In this document: positions 1 to 8,988 of the stretch, in pieces
Layout: every line of letters begins with the position of its first letter
How positions within the stretch are numbered: position 1 is the first letter of the stretch
Source of the DNA: Thermaurantimonas sp046295455
Lineage (GTDB): Bacteria; Bacteroidota; Bacteroidia; Flavobacteriales; Schleiferiaceae
DNA: 64,000 nucleotides
Direction: 5' to 3'
Assembly: GCA_046295455.1 (NCBI GenBank)
Contig: JBKBNI010000001.1
Span: 62,001-126,000, forward strand
The notes under the pieces: model-generated
The model's input: only the letters and a program-made list of their open reading frames with translations
What the model was told of the DNA's origin: nothing
The model's database searches: none
Position numbers and translations under genes: made by a program

Positions 1-524
1 TCAGAGTGGTATGCCCGCTTATAATCCGGCCATTGTTGTGCTATCCGGCTCTCAACTTCCTGTGCACTCAGGCCGGAACGCTTTATAACCCTTTGAACCC
101 TCAGCTCTTCCGGCGCCAGAATGTTGACAATCAAATCACAATCCCTGTAACTACCGGCTTCAAACAATATTGCAGCTTCCTTAATGGCATAAGGTGCTGT
201 CTGTGCGCTCAACCATGACAAAAAGTGCCTCTTAACCGGCGGATGCGTGATTGAATTGAGCAGGGAAAGTTTTTCAGAGTCTGTAAATACACAATCCGAA
301 ATGTACTTTCGGTTGAGGCCTTTTTCTGTATACGATTTTTTGCCAAAGTGACGTATGATGCTTTTTCGTATTTCCTCGTTAGTATCAATTAGTTTTTTGG
401 CCACTTCATCCGCTATGTACACGGGTATACCAAAATACTTGAAAATTACAGCAGCTGTGCTTTTTCCGCTTCCCATCCCTCCCGTCAGACCCACACACAG
501 GGGCAATTTATGTTTCAATTTCAT
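1..524 (-). CDS. coaE: Dephospho-CoA kinase CoaE (3' end cut by window edge)
   Basis: Catalyses the last step of coenzyme A synthesis, ATP-dependent phosphorylation of the 3'-hydroxyl of dephospho-CoA, in the cytosol. Seen: 174 residues starting MKLKHKLPLCVGLTGG, with the P-loop GLTGGMGSGKST close to the N-terminus, the CoaE-typical stretch IPVYIADEVAKKL, and a later segment PPVKRHFLSW followed by EAAILFEAG. The C-terminal 25 or so residues lie outside the window. The ATG at 524-522 overlaps the end of the upstream YbbR-like gene by 17 bp, so the two are probably co-transcribed and translationally coupled. A YbbR-like gene followed by coaE is a common Bacteroidota arrangement. Identification is firm; only the C-terminus is unseen. 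Confidence 0.93.
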   Translation of the reverse strand, partial: MKLKHKLPLCVGLTGGMGSGKSTAAVIFKYFGIPVYIADEVAKKLIDTNEEIRKSIIRHFGKKSYTEKGLNRKYISDCVFTDSEKLSLLNSITHPPVKRHFLSWLSAQTAPYAIKEAAILFEAGSYRDCDLIVNILAPEELRVQRVIKRSGLSAQEVESRIAQQWPDYKRAYHS

Positions 525-1389
525 TAATTGACAGTAGTTTTATTCGTCGAATTCTGCTGCACTTCAGAGAATCTGCCACGCTGGCTGAAAAGCGAGGTGG
601 TTTGTTTTGTGAATGTATTTGGATACATTGATGTACATTTTTTGTAGAATCATCCACAGGTATTTCAATGTAAACAAGTGCATTATAACTTTTTGTGGAT
701 GTTTTGTAATTAATAACAACAAAATTTGGCTTCCACTGACCAATCTCTACCCTGACTTTTATATCCTGAATGCTTGTTGCTGTACCGTATGGAAGGTATT
801 CTTTGGCTTTAAATGCAAATTCCTGAAACCGGTAATCCTTTTTGGCCCTTATTTTTCCTAAATTTATAAAAGTGTCATTGTAAGAATTTGTACCTCGAGA
901 CAAAATTGGTACTGTATCGGGCTCAATGGTCATATTAACCAGCTCAAATGGCTGAGGTACATCCACTAGTAGGCGTACCGGCAAATACTTAACTTCAGAA
1001 TGCCAGGGACTGAACCAGATTGTATCAGGTTCAATGCGTATAATGGTAAAATCAGGTAACAGACTTTGCAGATCATATTTTGAAAGATACCACCGATTGG
1101 TTGGTATGTGAAAATTAAATTGATGAAATTTCACAACAATACTCTTTGGCATTTTTTTTTCAGCCGACGACTTCAAATAAAAAACCTCTGCTTTAAGTTT
1201 TGTAGTGTCTAAGAAATAAATTCTTGGCAACTGATCAATTTGAATAGTCAAATCCGAACCAGGCATTTCATTGCGATCCAGCCTGGTGATAGATACAACT
1301 GCAAGCACTCCTGCAAAAATTAAGAAAAATTCTCTGTGCTTTAACAGATACCTTATTACATTTTGGAAAGAAAATCGTACGTCTTCCAA
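508..1389 (-). CDS. YbbR-like domain protein, membrane-anchored
   Basis: A 293-residue protein with one N-terminal membrane segment (about residues 21-37, FFLIFAGVLAVVSI) followed by a beta-rich extracytoplasmic region. Spacing, the hydrophobic pattern and the position directly upstream of coaE match the YbbR-like proteins of Bacteroidota. In Firmicutes the YbbR protein CdaR regulates the diadenylate cyclase CdaA, but no cyclase gene is visible here, so the role is unknown. The start codon is TTG at 1389; the first internal ATG (residue 42) would remove the membrane anchor, so the TTG start is preferred. It overlaps coaE by 17 bp. The family call rests on architecture and neighbourhood more than on a sharp motif. 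Confidence 0.7.
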   Translation of the reverse strand: MEDVRFSFQNVIRYLLKHREFFLIFAGVLAVVSITRLDRNEMPGSDLTIQIDQLPRIYFLDTTKLKAEVFYLKSSAEKKMPKSIVVKFHQFNFHIPTNRWYLSKYDLQSLLPDFTIIRIEPDTIWFSPWHSEVKYLPVRLLVDVPQPFELVNMTIEPDTVPILSRGTNSYNDTFINLGKIRAKKDYRFQEFAFKAKEYLPYGTATSIQDIKVRVEIGQWKPNFVVINYKTSTKSYNALVYIEIPVDDSTKNVHQCIQIHSQNKPPRFSASVADSLKCSRIRRIKLLSINEIET

Positions 1390-1547
1390 CTTTGAATTGG
1401 ATTAATGACACAAATTTCGGATCACAATCCAATAATATGAATCTTTTTAAGATTCATGTAAAATTAATATGGCAATCACAGGCAATAAAGAGTCCCGGAG
1501 ACCTATGTAATATAGCCAATCACAAATTGACGAATGAGTTTTTCCGA

Positions 1548-3962
1548 TCAGTTTCTCAGGGGCTTTCCTGTATTTAGCATGTGCTGAATGCGTTCCAGTG
1601 TCTTACGCTGGGTGCATAAGTGCAAAAATGCTTCACGCTCAAGATCGAGAAGGTATTGTTCGCTGACATTCGTTGGTTCTGAGAGGTCACCACCTGCCAT
1701 GACCCATGCCAGTTTATTGGCCATATGTGCTTCATATTCTGTGGCATATCCTCCCTCGACCATTTGGTGTATTCCGACAGTAAACATACCAAGGGCAGTG
1801 CGGCCAAGAACTTTAAACTTATCGCGCGTAGGCATTACATAGCCGCTCTCAGCAAGGGAGATTGCAAGGTTTTTAGCGTCTGAGATCAGGCGGTTTTTAT
1901 TAAGAGATATTCTGTCGCGTCCTTCGACGAGGAAACCCATTTCAAATGCTTCCGTCGCCGAAGTTGCGACTTTGGCCATAGCTATTTTGTAAAAATTTTC
2001 GCGAAGAACATTGAGTTCTATGTCGTCTTTAATGTATCTGAGAGCACTGCGTCGGGACAATTCTTTGGTGCCTCCGCCTCCCGGAATGACACCCACACCA
2101 AACTCGACAAGCCCCATATACGTCTCGGCGGCTGCTTGCACAGCATCAGCATGAAGCACCAATTCGCAACCACCACCCAAAGTCATACCATGCGGTGCTA
2201 CTACGACGGGAACATGGCTGTAGCGGATGCGCATGACAGTGTCCTGAAAGTACTTTATGGCAAAATTGAGCTCATCATACTCCTGCTCTACTGCCATCAT
2301 GTAGACCATCATCAGGTTGGCTCCAACGGAAAAATTCTGGCCCTGATTGGAAATGACCACTCCTCTGAAATCTCGCTCTGCCAGTTCAATGCCTTTGTTT
2401 ATACCGGCAAGAACTCCGGAGCCGAGCGTGTTCATCTTGGAGCGAAATTCAATATTGAGGATGCCTTCTCCCAGGTCAATGACAGAACACTCCGAGTTGC
2501 TCCATACAGTGGATGTGGAACGAAGGTGATCTAGAATGATGATACCCTCTAAATCAGGTCTTTTCTCATACAGGGATGTAGATATATCGAGATAAAGTTG
2601 GGTGTTTTGATCTGATTGATAGAAGTGTTCTATCCCTTTAGATGCCAGATCTTCCACCCATTTGGGTACCGGATAACCTTGATCCCGGATGAGTTTTATA
2701 CCAGTAGAGACTCCCAAAGCGTCCCAAATCTCAAACGGGCCGTGCTCCCATCCGAAGCCGGCGCGCATGGCTGAGTCTACGCGATAGACTTCATCAGAAA
2801 TTTCAGGGATACGATGTGCTACATACGAAAATAGTGCAGCAAAGGACTTTCGATAAAATTCACCTGCTTTATCCTGCCCAGCAATGAGTACTTTGTACCG
2901 ATCGGAGAGTTTGTCAATATTTTTTGTTTGTTCTAAAGTAGTAAATTTGGCTTTCTTCTGCTCAATGTATTCGAGGGTATTCAGGTTCAGGCTCAAAATA
3001 GTAGATGAACCATCCTGATTTTTCACTTTTTTGTAAAAACCCTGACCCGTTTTATCGCCGAGCCAGTTGTTCTGTTGCATGGCCTGAATAAAATCGGGCA
3101 ACTTAAACACTTCGCGCTGCTCATCGTGTGGCAGAGACTGATACAAACCATTGGCTACATGGATGAGTGTATCCAGACCGACAACATCTGCTGTGCGAAA
3201 GGTTGCTGATTTAGGCCTGCCAAGGACAGGTCCCGTGAGTTTGTCTACCTCTTCGATTGTAAGTCCAAGGTCTCGTATGGCGTGAAATATGGCCATAATG
3301 CCAAATACCCCAACCCGATTGGCTATAAAAGCCGGTGTATCCTTGCATAAAACCGTTGTTTTACCGAGATATCGGTCACCCCAGTGCATGAAAAACTCCA
3401 CAACAGATGGGTCTGTGTAGGGTGTTGGAATGATCTCCAGAAGGGGCAGATAGCGTGGAGGATTGAAAAAATGTGTACCGAGGAAATTGCGCTTGAAATC
3501 CTCACTTCTCCCCTCTGCCATCAGATGTATAGGAATCCCCGATGTATTGGAGCTGACCAGGCTGCCGGGCTTGCGGTACTTTTCGACTTTGTCAAATATA
3601 CTTTTTTTGATATCTATGCGTTCGACTACAGCCTCTATGATCCAGTCACACTCTTTGATCGCCGGAAAATCGTCTTCAAAATTACCCGTAGCGATTCGAG
3701 AGACGTATTTCTGTGAATAAACGGGTGAAGGATTGCTCTTGACAGCTGCAGACAGTGATTGGTTGACAATGCGGTTGCGAACCTCGGGGCTTTGGAGTGT
3801 AAGTCCTTTTTTCTCTTCATCAGAATTTAGCTCTTTGGGTACAATGTCCAGCAAGAGTGACGGGATACCGGCATTGGCAAGGTGAAGAGCAATGCGGGAG
3901 CCCATAATGCCCGAGCCTAGAACTGCTACTTTCTTTATCCAACGGTTTTTGGGAGCACTCAT
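1548..3962 (-). CDS. fadN: 3-hydroxyacyl-CoA dehydrogenase / enoyl-CoA hydratase, FadN type
   Basis: Bifunctional fatty-acid beta-oxidation enzyme of 804 residues, cytosolic. The N-terminal Rossmann fold has the NAD motif VLGSGIMGSRIALHLANAG at about residues 14-32. The HAD catalytic histidine lies in GTHFFNPPRYLPLLEIIP. The C-terminal third is a crotonase domain with the oxyanion-hole segment GGGCELVLHADAV and the glycine loop VGVIPGGGGTKEL. The dehydrogenase-first order and length match FadN (YusL) of Bacillus, not E. coli FadB, where the hydratase comes first. No thiolase or acyl-CoA dehydrogenase is adjacent, unlike the Bacillus fadNAE operon. A minus-strand -7 element and a perfect tandem 11-bp repeat lie just upstream (3986-4007), suggesting dedicated regulation. 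The gene is monocistronic as far as visible. Confidence 0.88.
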   Translation of the reverse strand: MSAPKNRWIKKVAVLGSGIMGSRIALHLANAGIPSLLLDIVPKELNSDEEKKGLTLQSPEVRNRIVNQSLSAAVKSNPSPVYSQKYVSRIATGNFEDDFPAIKECDWIIEAVVERIDIKKSIFDKVEKYRKPGSLVSSNTSGIPIHLMAEGRSEDFKRNFLGTHFFNPPRYLPLLEIIPTPYTDPSVVEFFMHWGDRYLGKTTVLCKDTPAFIANRVGVFGIMAIFHAIRDLGLTIEEVDKLTGPVLGRPKSATFRTADVVGLDTLIHVANGLYQSLPHDEQREVFKLPDFIQAMQQNNWLGDKTGQGFYKKVKNQDGSSTILSLNLNTLEYIEQKKAKFTTLEQTKNIDKLSDRYKVLIAGQDKAGEFYRKSFAALFSYVAHRIPEISDEVYRVDSAMRAGFGWEHGPFEIWDALGVSTGIKLIRDQGYPVPKWVEDLASKGIEHFYQSDQNTQLYLDISTSLYEKRPDLEGIIILDHLRSTSTVWSNSECSVIDLGEGILNIEFRSKMNTLGSGVLAGINKGIELAERDFRGVVISNQGQNFSVGANLMMVYMMAVEQEYDELNFAIKYFQDTVMRIRYSHVPVVVAPHGMTLGGGCELVLHADAVQAAAETYMGLVEFGVGVIPGGGGTKELSRRSALRYIKDDIELNVLRENFYKIAMAKVATSATEAFEMGFLVEGRDRISLNKNRLISDAKNLAISLAESGYVMPTRDKFKVLGRTALGMFTVGIHQMVEGGYATEYEAHMANKLAWVMAGGDLSEPTNVSEQYLLDLEREAFLHLCTQRKTLERIQHMLNTGKPLRN

Positions 3963-3985
3963 AAATAAAATTTTAACAAATTAGA

Positions 3986-4007
3986 ATAGGTCAAAAATAG
4001 GTCAAAA
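3986..4007 (-). promoter_or_regulatory. fadN promoter with perfect tandem 11-bp repeat
   Basis: On the plus strand ATAGGTCAAAA occurs twice back to back (3986-3996 and 3997-4007), one helical turn apart. On the minus strand this reads as two copies of TTTTGACCTAT. The minus-strand element TATTTTTG (3999-3992) fits the Bacteroidota -7 consensus TAnnTTTG and lies inside the repeat, about 30 bp before the fadN ATG. A regulator binding the repeat would block this promoter. The rest of the 308-bp gap (3963-4270) holds the promoter of the next gene and otherwise A/T-rich DNA with no gene. Confidence 0.5.
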
Positions 4008-4218
4008 AAAGCTATGCATGCATAAAATATTCATCCTAATCGAGCAGAGATGTAACCCACTCGAGATGAATTATCGGACTTATTTTCGTCGCAATAAGGG
4101 CATCCTATTCACCTTTTTTCTATTAAACCCAATGTATTTAATTCTGAAAAAATTATTTTTAAAAGAATATTTGGCTTTTCATAAAATTTAATATCCCGAC
4201 ACTTAACTATTGCTTAAC

Positions 4219-4247
4219 TTGAGGCAGCTATGGTTAAATTACATTTG
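4219..4247 (+). promoter_or_regulatory. Promoter of the YCF48-repeat T9SS protein
   Basis: A TTG (4219-4221, -33 type) is followed by an 18-nt spacer and then TACATTTG (4240-4247), an exact TAnnTTTG -7 element. Transcription would begin near 4254, giving a leader of about 17 nt before the ATG at 4271. Confidence 0.55.
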
Positions 4248-4270
4248 TTTAGAATTAATCTAAATATAAA

Positions 4271-6766
4271 ATGAAACATCAGCTTCTTCTTTTTCTGTTG
4301 ATTTTTAGCCTACAAAATTTTGGACAGGTACTCAATGAACAGACGCCTACCACACAAGGATTGTGGGGCGCAGGCGAAAATAATCTCGGCGAGCTCTTTA
4401 TGGTCGGAAACAACGGAACGATCATACGAAGGTCAGCCGGCTGCACCGGAACTTGGAGTTCTGTGACCACCTCTACTACAGCAGGCCTCAGGGCTGTAGT
4501 ATTCACTGGCGATAGCATCGGAATAGCGGTAGGTACCAGCGGCACTCTACTGCGAAGCACCAACCACGGAGCATCCTGGGCACCGGTTGTTTCGGGTACT
4601 ACTGCCGGTTTGCTGGATGTGATTGCCGAGGATTCAGTAGTAATGGCTGTAGGAGGAGGAGCCGCAAGTGGCAATGTTGTAATTCGATCCAGCGATTATG
4701 GACAAACATGGACGACCGTTGTAAGTACACTTCCTGCATCTCCCTTCAGCATAGCACGTGTCACGGACAATACTTTTGTACTGTGTGGAGTACAAGGCAC
4801 GGTCTTTCGCACTACGGACAAGGGGTTTACCTGGACCGCGGTGACTGGTCCCTTCGCCGGTACACTGACATCTGTGGATTTTTTTGACAATCAGAATGGA
4901 TTGATCTGCGGTCAGAACGGTGGTGTCTATAAAACTACAGACGGAGGTCTCAGCTGGGTGCAGGTCAGTTACAACGTTACAACATTTTTCAACAGTGGGA
5001 TAATGCTTAAACCCTGGCGATACCTCCTCGTGGGTAACGGGGGTGTTGCATTGCAGACAGATTCTGCAGGGCTGAGTCAGGTCGTAGACTTGAGCACCAG
5101 TCAGGCCATGAGGGTCACCTATCGCCACAGAGACCGAATTTACATAGCCGGTAATCAGGGACTGGTGTACTCCATCCCTTATGACGGTCACTATCCCACA
5201 CTCTTTCAGGAAAACTTCTGTGCTTTTACCGACAGTGTACAGCCTCCTGCAGGATGGTTTAATCAGTCATCTCTTCCAAACAGAACCTGGAGGTTCAACG
5301 ATCCTTTTCCGCAGTCGACCGGAATTTCTCAATCTTTTGTCGCTCCGTTTGCATCTTACCAGACCGGCTTTTTCGGTCCGGGAGGAGATAGTGCATGGCT
5401 GATTACTCCAGTATTCAGTACCACTGGAGCCCTGTATCCGCTGGTGCAGTGGAACGAGTATATTCTGCCTCCCCTGAGTGGCACAATGACTATGACCATT
5501 CAGGCATTTAATGGAATTCAATGGACCACCATTTATCAGTCAAATGGTTTCCTGGATGGCACCTCCAATATCTCCATCGGGTCTTCTCCCAAATTGAAGA
5601 ACACGGCCAGAAGATCTGCCATACTGCCCCTGCCCAATCAAATGGATGTACAACTGAGATTTATCATCTCATCAAACGGAGCGAACGGGGGCGTATGGAT
5701 AATCGACGATATCCGGGTGATCAATAGTCCTTATGATGTCCGGTTGGACTCGGTGATCTATCATTCCGTTTGCAGTCCGGTCACCGTTGACCAGCCGGAA
5801 GCAGTGGTATACAACTCATCGACCGTGGATCATTATCCGGTGAGTACAGAGCTCTGGACCGCATCGGGGCTCTTCCACAGGACACTGGCCGAAATACTTC
5901 CTCCTGCTGCTTTCTACACTCTGCCTCTGGTGAATTCGCCCATAGCTGTATCCAATGGCGATAGCATGTATGCACGCATTATCAGTCAAGATTCCTCTCT
6001 ATTGAATAATGGGAAATCATTTGAATATCATTTTCTCTTATCCTCTCCCGGCACAAACGGGGCCCATTACCAACTCTGCGGTAATGACACCCTTTTCATT
6101 GCTCTGACACCCGATCCGGGAATATCGGTCAGTTGGACTCTGAATGGCCTTCCCTACTCCAACCAGCCTTTCATTGAAGTCTTTCAGGCAGGGATCTACA
6201 GGGTTATTTATTCACAAGGCAACTGTACTGTTACCGATTCAATCGTAGTTACTCAGGTGCCGTCTCCTACCAATCCACTTTTGACAGTGAAAGACACATT
6301 CTCTTTCGGGGAAGTTCTGACCATACCCGTTGGAACGGCTGATTCGATAGAGGTTAATGTTTTTCATTCTACACTCGGGATGCTTGCACAAGTGGTTTCT
6401 TCCACTGATGTCACCATTACTTTACCAGCAAATCCCGGAGAACTTTCTCTAAGTGTAACCCATTTTAAAGATTCGTGCGCATTTGCGTTTTTCAAATCGG
6501 CACAACTTCTATCCGGATTATCGATAAGCGGATTTTCATTTTCCGGCTTCAGAGTATATCCCAACCCCGCAGATCAGCTTTTAAATGTAGAATTCGGAGA
6601 TCCAATCAGAAAACTGACAATTTTTGACACGAGTGGAAAAATGGTATATAGCCGGGAGTCTGATGGTTCGTCGATTTTTGTTGGTGAATTAAAACCGGGA
6701 CTTTATGTGATTCAATTGGAAGATTTATCCGGCAGAAAATTCATGCAGGGTTTTATTAAAAAATAG
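4271..6766 (+). CDS. Secreted YCF48-repeat protein with T9SS sorting domain
   Basis: Large exported protein of 831 residues. Residues 1-18 form a signal peptide (LLLFLLIFSLQNFGQ). Residues about 30-305 contain repeated propeller blades of the YCF48/BNR type, seen as GTSGTLLRSTNHGASW, GTVFRTTDKGFTWTAV and GGVYKTTDGGLSWVQV. A beta-sandwich region follows (about 310-490; QENFCAFTDSVQPPAGWF is typical of MAM-like or choice-of-anchor modules). The last 70 residues are a type A T9SS C-terminal domain, with YPNPADQLLNVEF and GLYVIQLEDLSGRKF, ending in KK. Export through Sec and then T9SS to the cell surface or medium is therefore expected. Ligand and role are unknown. It is preceded by its own promoter and lies upstream of a flippase gene, from which it is functionally distinct. 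Confidence 0.85.
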   Translation: MKHQLLLFLLIFSLQNFGQVLNEQTPTTQGLWGAGENNLGELFMVGNNGTIIRRSAGCTGTWSSVTTSTTAGLRAVVFTGDSIGIAVGTSGTLLRSTNHGASWAPVVSGTTAGLLDVIAEDSVVMAVGGGAASGNVVIRSSDYGQTWTTVVSTLPASPFSIARVTDNTFVLCGVQGTVFRTTDKGFTWTAVTGPFAGTLTSVDFFDNQNGLICGQNGGVYKTTDGGLSWVQVSYNVTTFFNSGIMLKPWRYLLVGNGGVALQTDSAGLSQVVDLSTSQAMRVTYRHRDRIYIAGNQGLVYSIPYDGHYPTLFQENFCAFTDSVQPPAGWFNQSSLPNRTWRFNDPFPQSTGISQSFVAPFASYQTGFFGPGGDSAWLITPVFSTTGALYPLVQWNEYILPPLSGTMTMTIQAFNGIQWTTIYQSNGFLDGTSNISIGSSPKLKNTARRSAILPLPNQMDVQLRFIISSNGANGGVWIIDDIRVINSPYDVRLDSVIYHSVCSPVTVDQPEAVVYNSSTVDHYPVSTELWTASGLFHRTLAEILPPAAFYTLPLVNSPIAVSNGDSMYARIISQDSSLLNNGKSFEYHFLLSSPGTNGAHYQLCGNDTLFIALTPDPGISVSWTLNGLPYSNQPFIEVFQAGIYRVIYSQGNCTVTDSIVVTQVPSPTNPLLTVKDTFSFGEVLTIPVGTADSIEVNVFHSTLGMLAQVVSSTDVTITLPANPGELSLSVTHFKDSCAFAFFKSAQLLSGLSISGFSFSGFRVYPNPADQLLNVEFGDPIRKLTIFDTSGKMVYSRESDGSSIFVGELKPGLYVIQLEDLSGRKFMQGFIKK

Positions 6767-6804
6767 AATTACAACCGACAAATCAGTAGCGACGGCCGGC
6801 ATGG

Positions 6805-6812
6805 TATCTTTG
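6805..6812 (+). promoter_or_regulatory. -7 element unusually close to the flippase start
   Basis: TATCTTTG matches TAnnTTTG and ends only 5 nt before the ATG at 6818. If it is used, the transcript would be leaderless or nearly so. No clear -33 TTG was found at the expected distance, so the call is tentative. Confidence 0.3.
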
Positions 6813-6817
6813 GCGCC

Positions 6818-8071
6818 ATGTCGGCTGTATTGTTTCGGAATTTTTCTTATGTGACTTTGTCACAGGCTGCCAATTATTTAATTCCACTCATTACCATCCC
6901 TTACATCAGCCGCGTAGTTGGAGTTGAAAAATTTGGTTCACTCGAGTTTTCGTACACCATCGTCCTATACTTTATTCAGCTGGTCGAATACAGTTTTGAT
7001 ATTACCGCTACACGTCGCATGGCAGTAATATCAGAAAATAAAGTTTTGGTATCCAGACTTTTCAGTGCTGTGTTTTGGAGTAAGGCCTTGCTTTGGCTTC
7101 TAAGCACCTTGATTTTTGGGATGCTTTTATTAGTGAGCGAAACACTGCGACCATATCTCGCTCCCTTGGTTTGCTATTACTTCATTACAACTGCATTTAT
7201 GCTCAGTCAAAACTGGTTTTATCAAGGGCTTCAAAAGCTTGGAATCGTTGCTCTATCAAGTGTAGGGTTTAAACTCATCTTTGCACTGCTGCTGTTTGTA
7301 CTTGTAAGGAAAGAATCCGACTACTATCTGGTAGCATTGAGTACCACTGCAGGATATGTCATAGTTTCGATAGTTACTTTTTTGTATTCATTTAAATTGA
7401 TGCCCGGTTTAAGGGTTTATTTTCCGGGATTCAGATTGCTAATCAAAAATTTAAAGAACGGATTTTATGTCTTTGCGGCAGGTATGGCAAATAAATTTTA
7501 CGGACTCTCGGGAATGTATTGGGCAGGTATGCTATTGTCAGGTGTTGAGTTGGGTCGGTTCAGTGCCGCGCATAAACTTTACCTCGTGATACAAAGCATA
7601 TTGTTCTATCCGGTACATATGACATTATTGCCTCATCTATCCAAAAAACTAAAGGAAGGTTTGGAACAATATCGAAGAAGTTTGTTTCGGTTTTTAAAAT
7701 GGATATTGGCTGCAACCATCGCAGCTGTATTGGCTATCTTTACAATTTCTCCCTGGATTGTACGATTGCTTTTTGGTGCCGAATTTTCCGGTACACATGT
7801 GATTTTTAATCTATTTTTACCCTCACTGGTGTTTGCTGTTTTTATAAATTTATTTGTCTACCAGGCATTTATTCAGCTTAAAAGGGATGACCTTCACCTT
7901 AAGGCACACTTGGTGATGGTGGTCATATCCATTGTTGGAAATTATTGGGCTATCAGGTACTTTGATGCTCCTGGTGGTGCGGGTTTTCGCTCATTGATGG
8001 ATGCGGTCTATGTCGCTTTGGCCTGGTGGTGGCTTAAGGGTGCGTTTACTAAAGCCAGCAGCCCGTCATGA
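6818..8071 (+). CDS. Polysaccharide flippase, Wzx/RfbX-like (MOP superfamily)
   Basis: Integral inner-membrane protein of 417 residues, hydrophobic almost throughout, with roughly 12 membrane segments. The N-terminus has the pattern seen in O-antigen and capsule flippases: SYVTLSQAANYLIPLITIPY, then ISRVVGVEKFGSLEF, then SFDITATRRMA. Such proteins move undecaprenyl-linked oligosaccharides across the inner membrane. The gene overlaps the following GT2 glycosyltransferase by 4 bp (ATGA), so they form a pair for surface glycan assembly. No polymerase or ligase gene is adjacent, so the glycan is undefined. A second flippase/glycosyltransferase pair lies at 48.6-51 kb. Confidence 0.85.
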   Translation: MSAVLFRNFSYVTLSQAANYLIPLITIPYISRVVGVEKFGSLEFSYTIVLYFIQLVEYSFDITATRRMAVISENKVLVSRLFSAVFWSKALLWLLSTLIFGMLLLVSETLRPYLAPLVCYYFITTAFMLSQNWFYQGLQKLGIVALSSVGFKLIFALLLFVLVRKESDYYLVALSTTAGYVIVSIVTFLYSFKLMPGLRVYFPGFRLLIKNLKNGFYVFAAGMANKFYGLSGMYWAGMLLSGVELGRFSAAHKLYLVIQSILFYPVHMTLLPHLSKKLKEGLEQYRRSLFRFLKWILAATIAAVLAIFTISPWIVRLLFGAEFSGTHVIFNLFLPSLVFAVFINLFVYQAFIQLKRDDLHLKAHLVMVVISIVGNYWAIRYFDAPGGAGFRSLMDAVYVALAWWWLKGAFTKASSPS

Positions 8072-8988
8072 ATCCTATGGTCACAGTCATTCTCAGCGTG
8101 TACAATGCCCGTCCCTATCTGCAGGAATGTATAGAAAGCGTACTGAATCAAAGTTTTAAGGACTTTGAGTTTCTCATAGTAGACGACGGATCGACAGATG
8201 GCTCGTGGGAAGTCATTCGCGCATATTCTGATCGGCGCATTACCTCATTTCAAATACAGAATAGTGGTGTCGCCCGAGCAAAGAACTTTTTGATTGAAAA
8301 AGCCCGTGGAACTTGGATCGCTGTCATAGATGCCGATGATGTGTGGCACCCACTGAAGCTTGAGATCCAAACAAAATTTTTAAAGCAAAATCCAAAATGT
8401 ATCCTTTTGGGAACATTTGCCCGAGTCATAGACAAGGATGGGAATCCATTGTATGTTGAACCGAAAGTAACGGATTGGCCTGCGATATCCCGTACAATCC
8501 AGATCCGAAATGTCTTTACCCACAGCTCCGTCATCTATCGGCTGGATGCATGGAAGAAGGCTGGAGGATACAATGAATCCGTGCACCAGTACCTGGCAGA
8601 TTACGAACTGATGAAGGCACTGAGCCAGATCGGTGAAGTGGCCAATGTACCAGTACCATTGGTGCTGTATCGGATTGTGCCGCATTCTGTCACTACAGGA
8701 TTTTCAATATCAAAAAAAAAGGTATCTTCACGCATAAAAAAGGCTAATTACCACTACACACTGGCTCGAATTTGTATTTTTTATATTTCCAGGCCGAAAG
8801 ATTTTCTTTTGAATGTTTTTCAGAGCATTCTGTTGAATCCATTGCAATGGAAGGCGTATGCATTGCTTGCGACCGGCTTGGTACCTCCCGTTGCATTGGT
8901 GGTGCGAAAAAAAATTTTGCAAAGAGAATTCTTCACTTATCTGTCGCAACTGACAGAGCCCGAGGACTATCTATCCACGTTGTCCTAA
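8068..8988 (+). CDS. Family 2 glycosyltransferase
   Basis: A 306-residue GT-A enzyme. It starts VTVILSVYNARPYLQECIES and has the nucleotide-binding segment DFEFLIVDDGSTDGSWEVI, the metal-binding DxD-like motif VIDADDVWHPLK, and later HSSVIYRLDAWKKAGGYNE and a D-Y-E-L stretch common in GT2 acceptor sites. It probably adds a sugar to a lipid-linked glycan at the inner face of the cytoplasmic membrane. The C-terminal 70 residues contain hydrophobic stretches that may anchor it. It overlaps the upstream flippase by 4 bp. Its 3' end overlaps the convergent thioredoxin-fold gene by 18 bp, leaving no room for an intergenic terminator. Donor and acceptor are unknown. Confidence 0.88.
   Translation: MNPMVTVILSVYNARPYLQECIESVLNQSFKDFEFLIVDDGSTDGSWEVIRAYSDRRITSFQIQNSGVARAKNFLIEKARGTWIAVIDADDVWHPLKLEIQTKFLKQNPKCILLGTFARVIDKDGNPLYVEPKVTDWPAISRTIQIRNVFTHSSVIYRLDAWKKAGGYNESVHQYLADYELMKALSQIGEVANVPVPLVLYRIVPHSVTTGFSISKKKVSSRIKKANYHYTLARICIFYISRPKDFLLNVFQSILLNPLQWKAYALLATGLVPPVALVVRKKILQREFFTYLSQLTEPEDYLSTLS

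Noticed and set aside
2136..2534. 132-codon plus-strand frame within fadN
   Set aside because: It is the reverse complement of the conserved crotonase part of fadN. Such frames are common opposite real genes.
4014..4024. Palindrome ATGCATGCAT near the fadN promoter
   Set aside because: It is short and self-repeating, with no relation to a promoter element or gene start. Chance is a sufficient explanation.
4634..5191. 185-codon open frame on the minus strand inside the YCF48-repeat gene
   Set aside because: It lies antisense to a clearly coding gene with recognised repeats and signal peptide, and its product has no recognisable domain.
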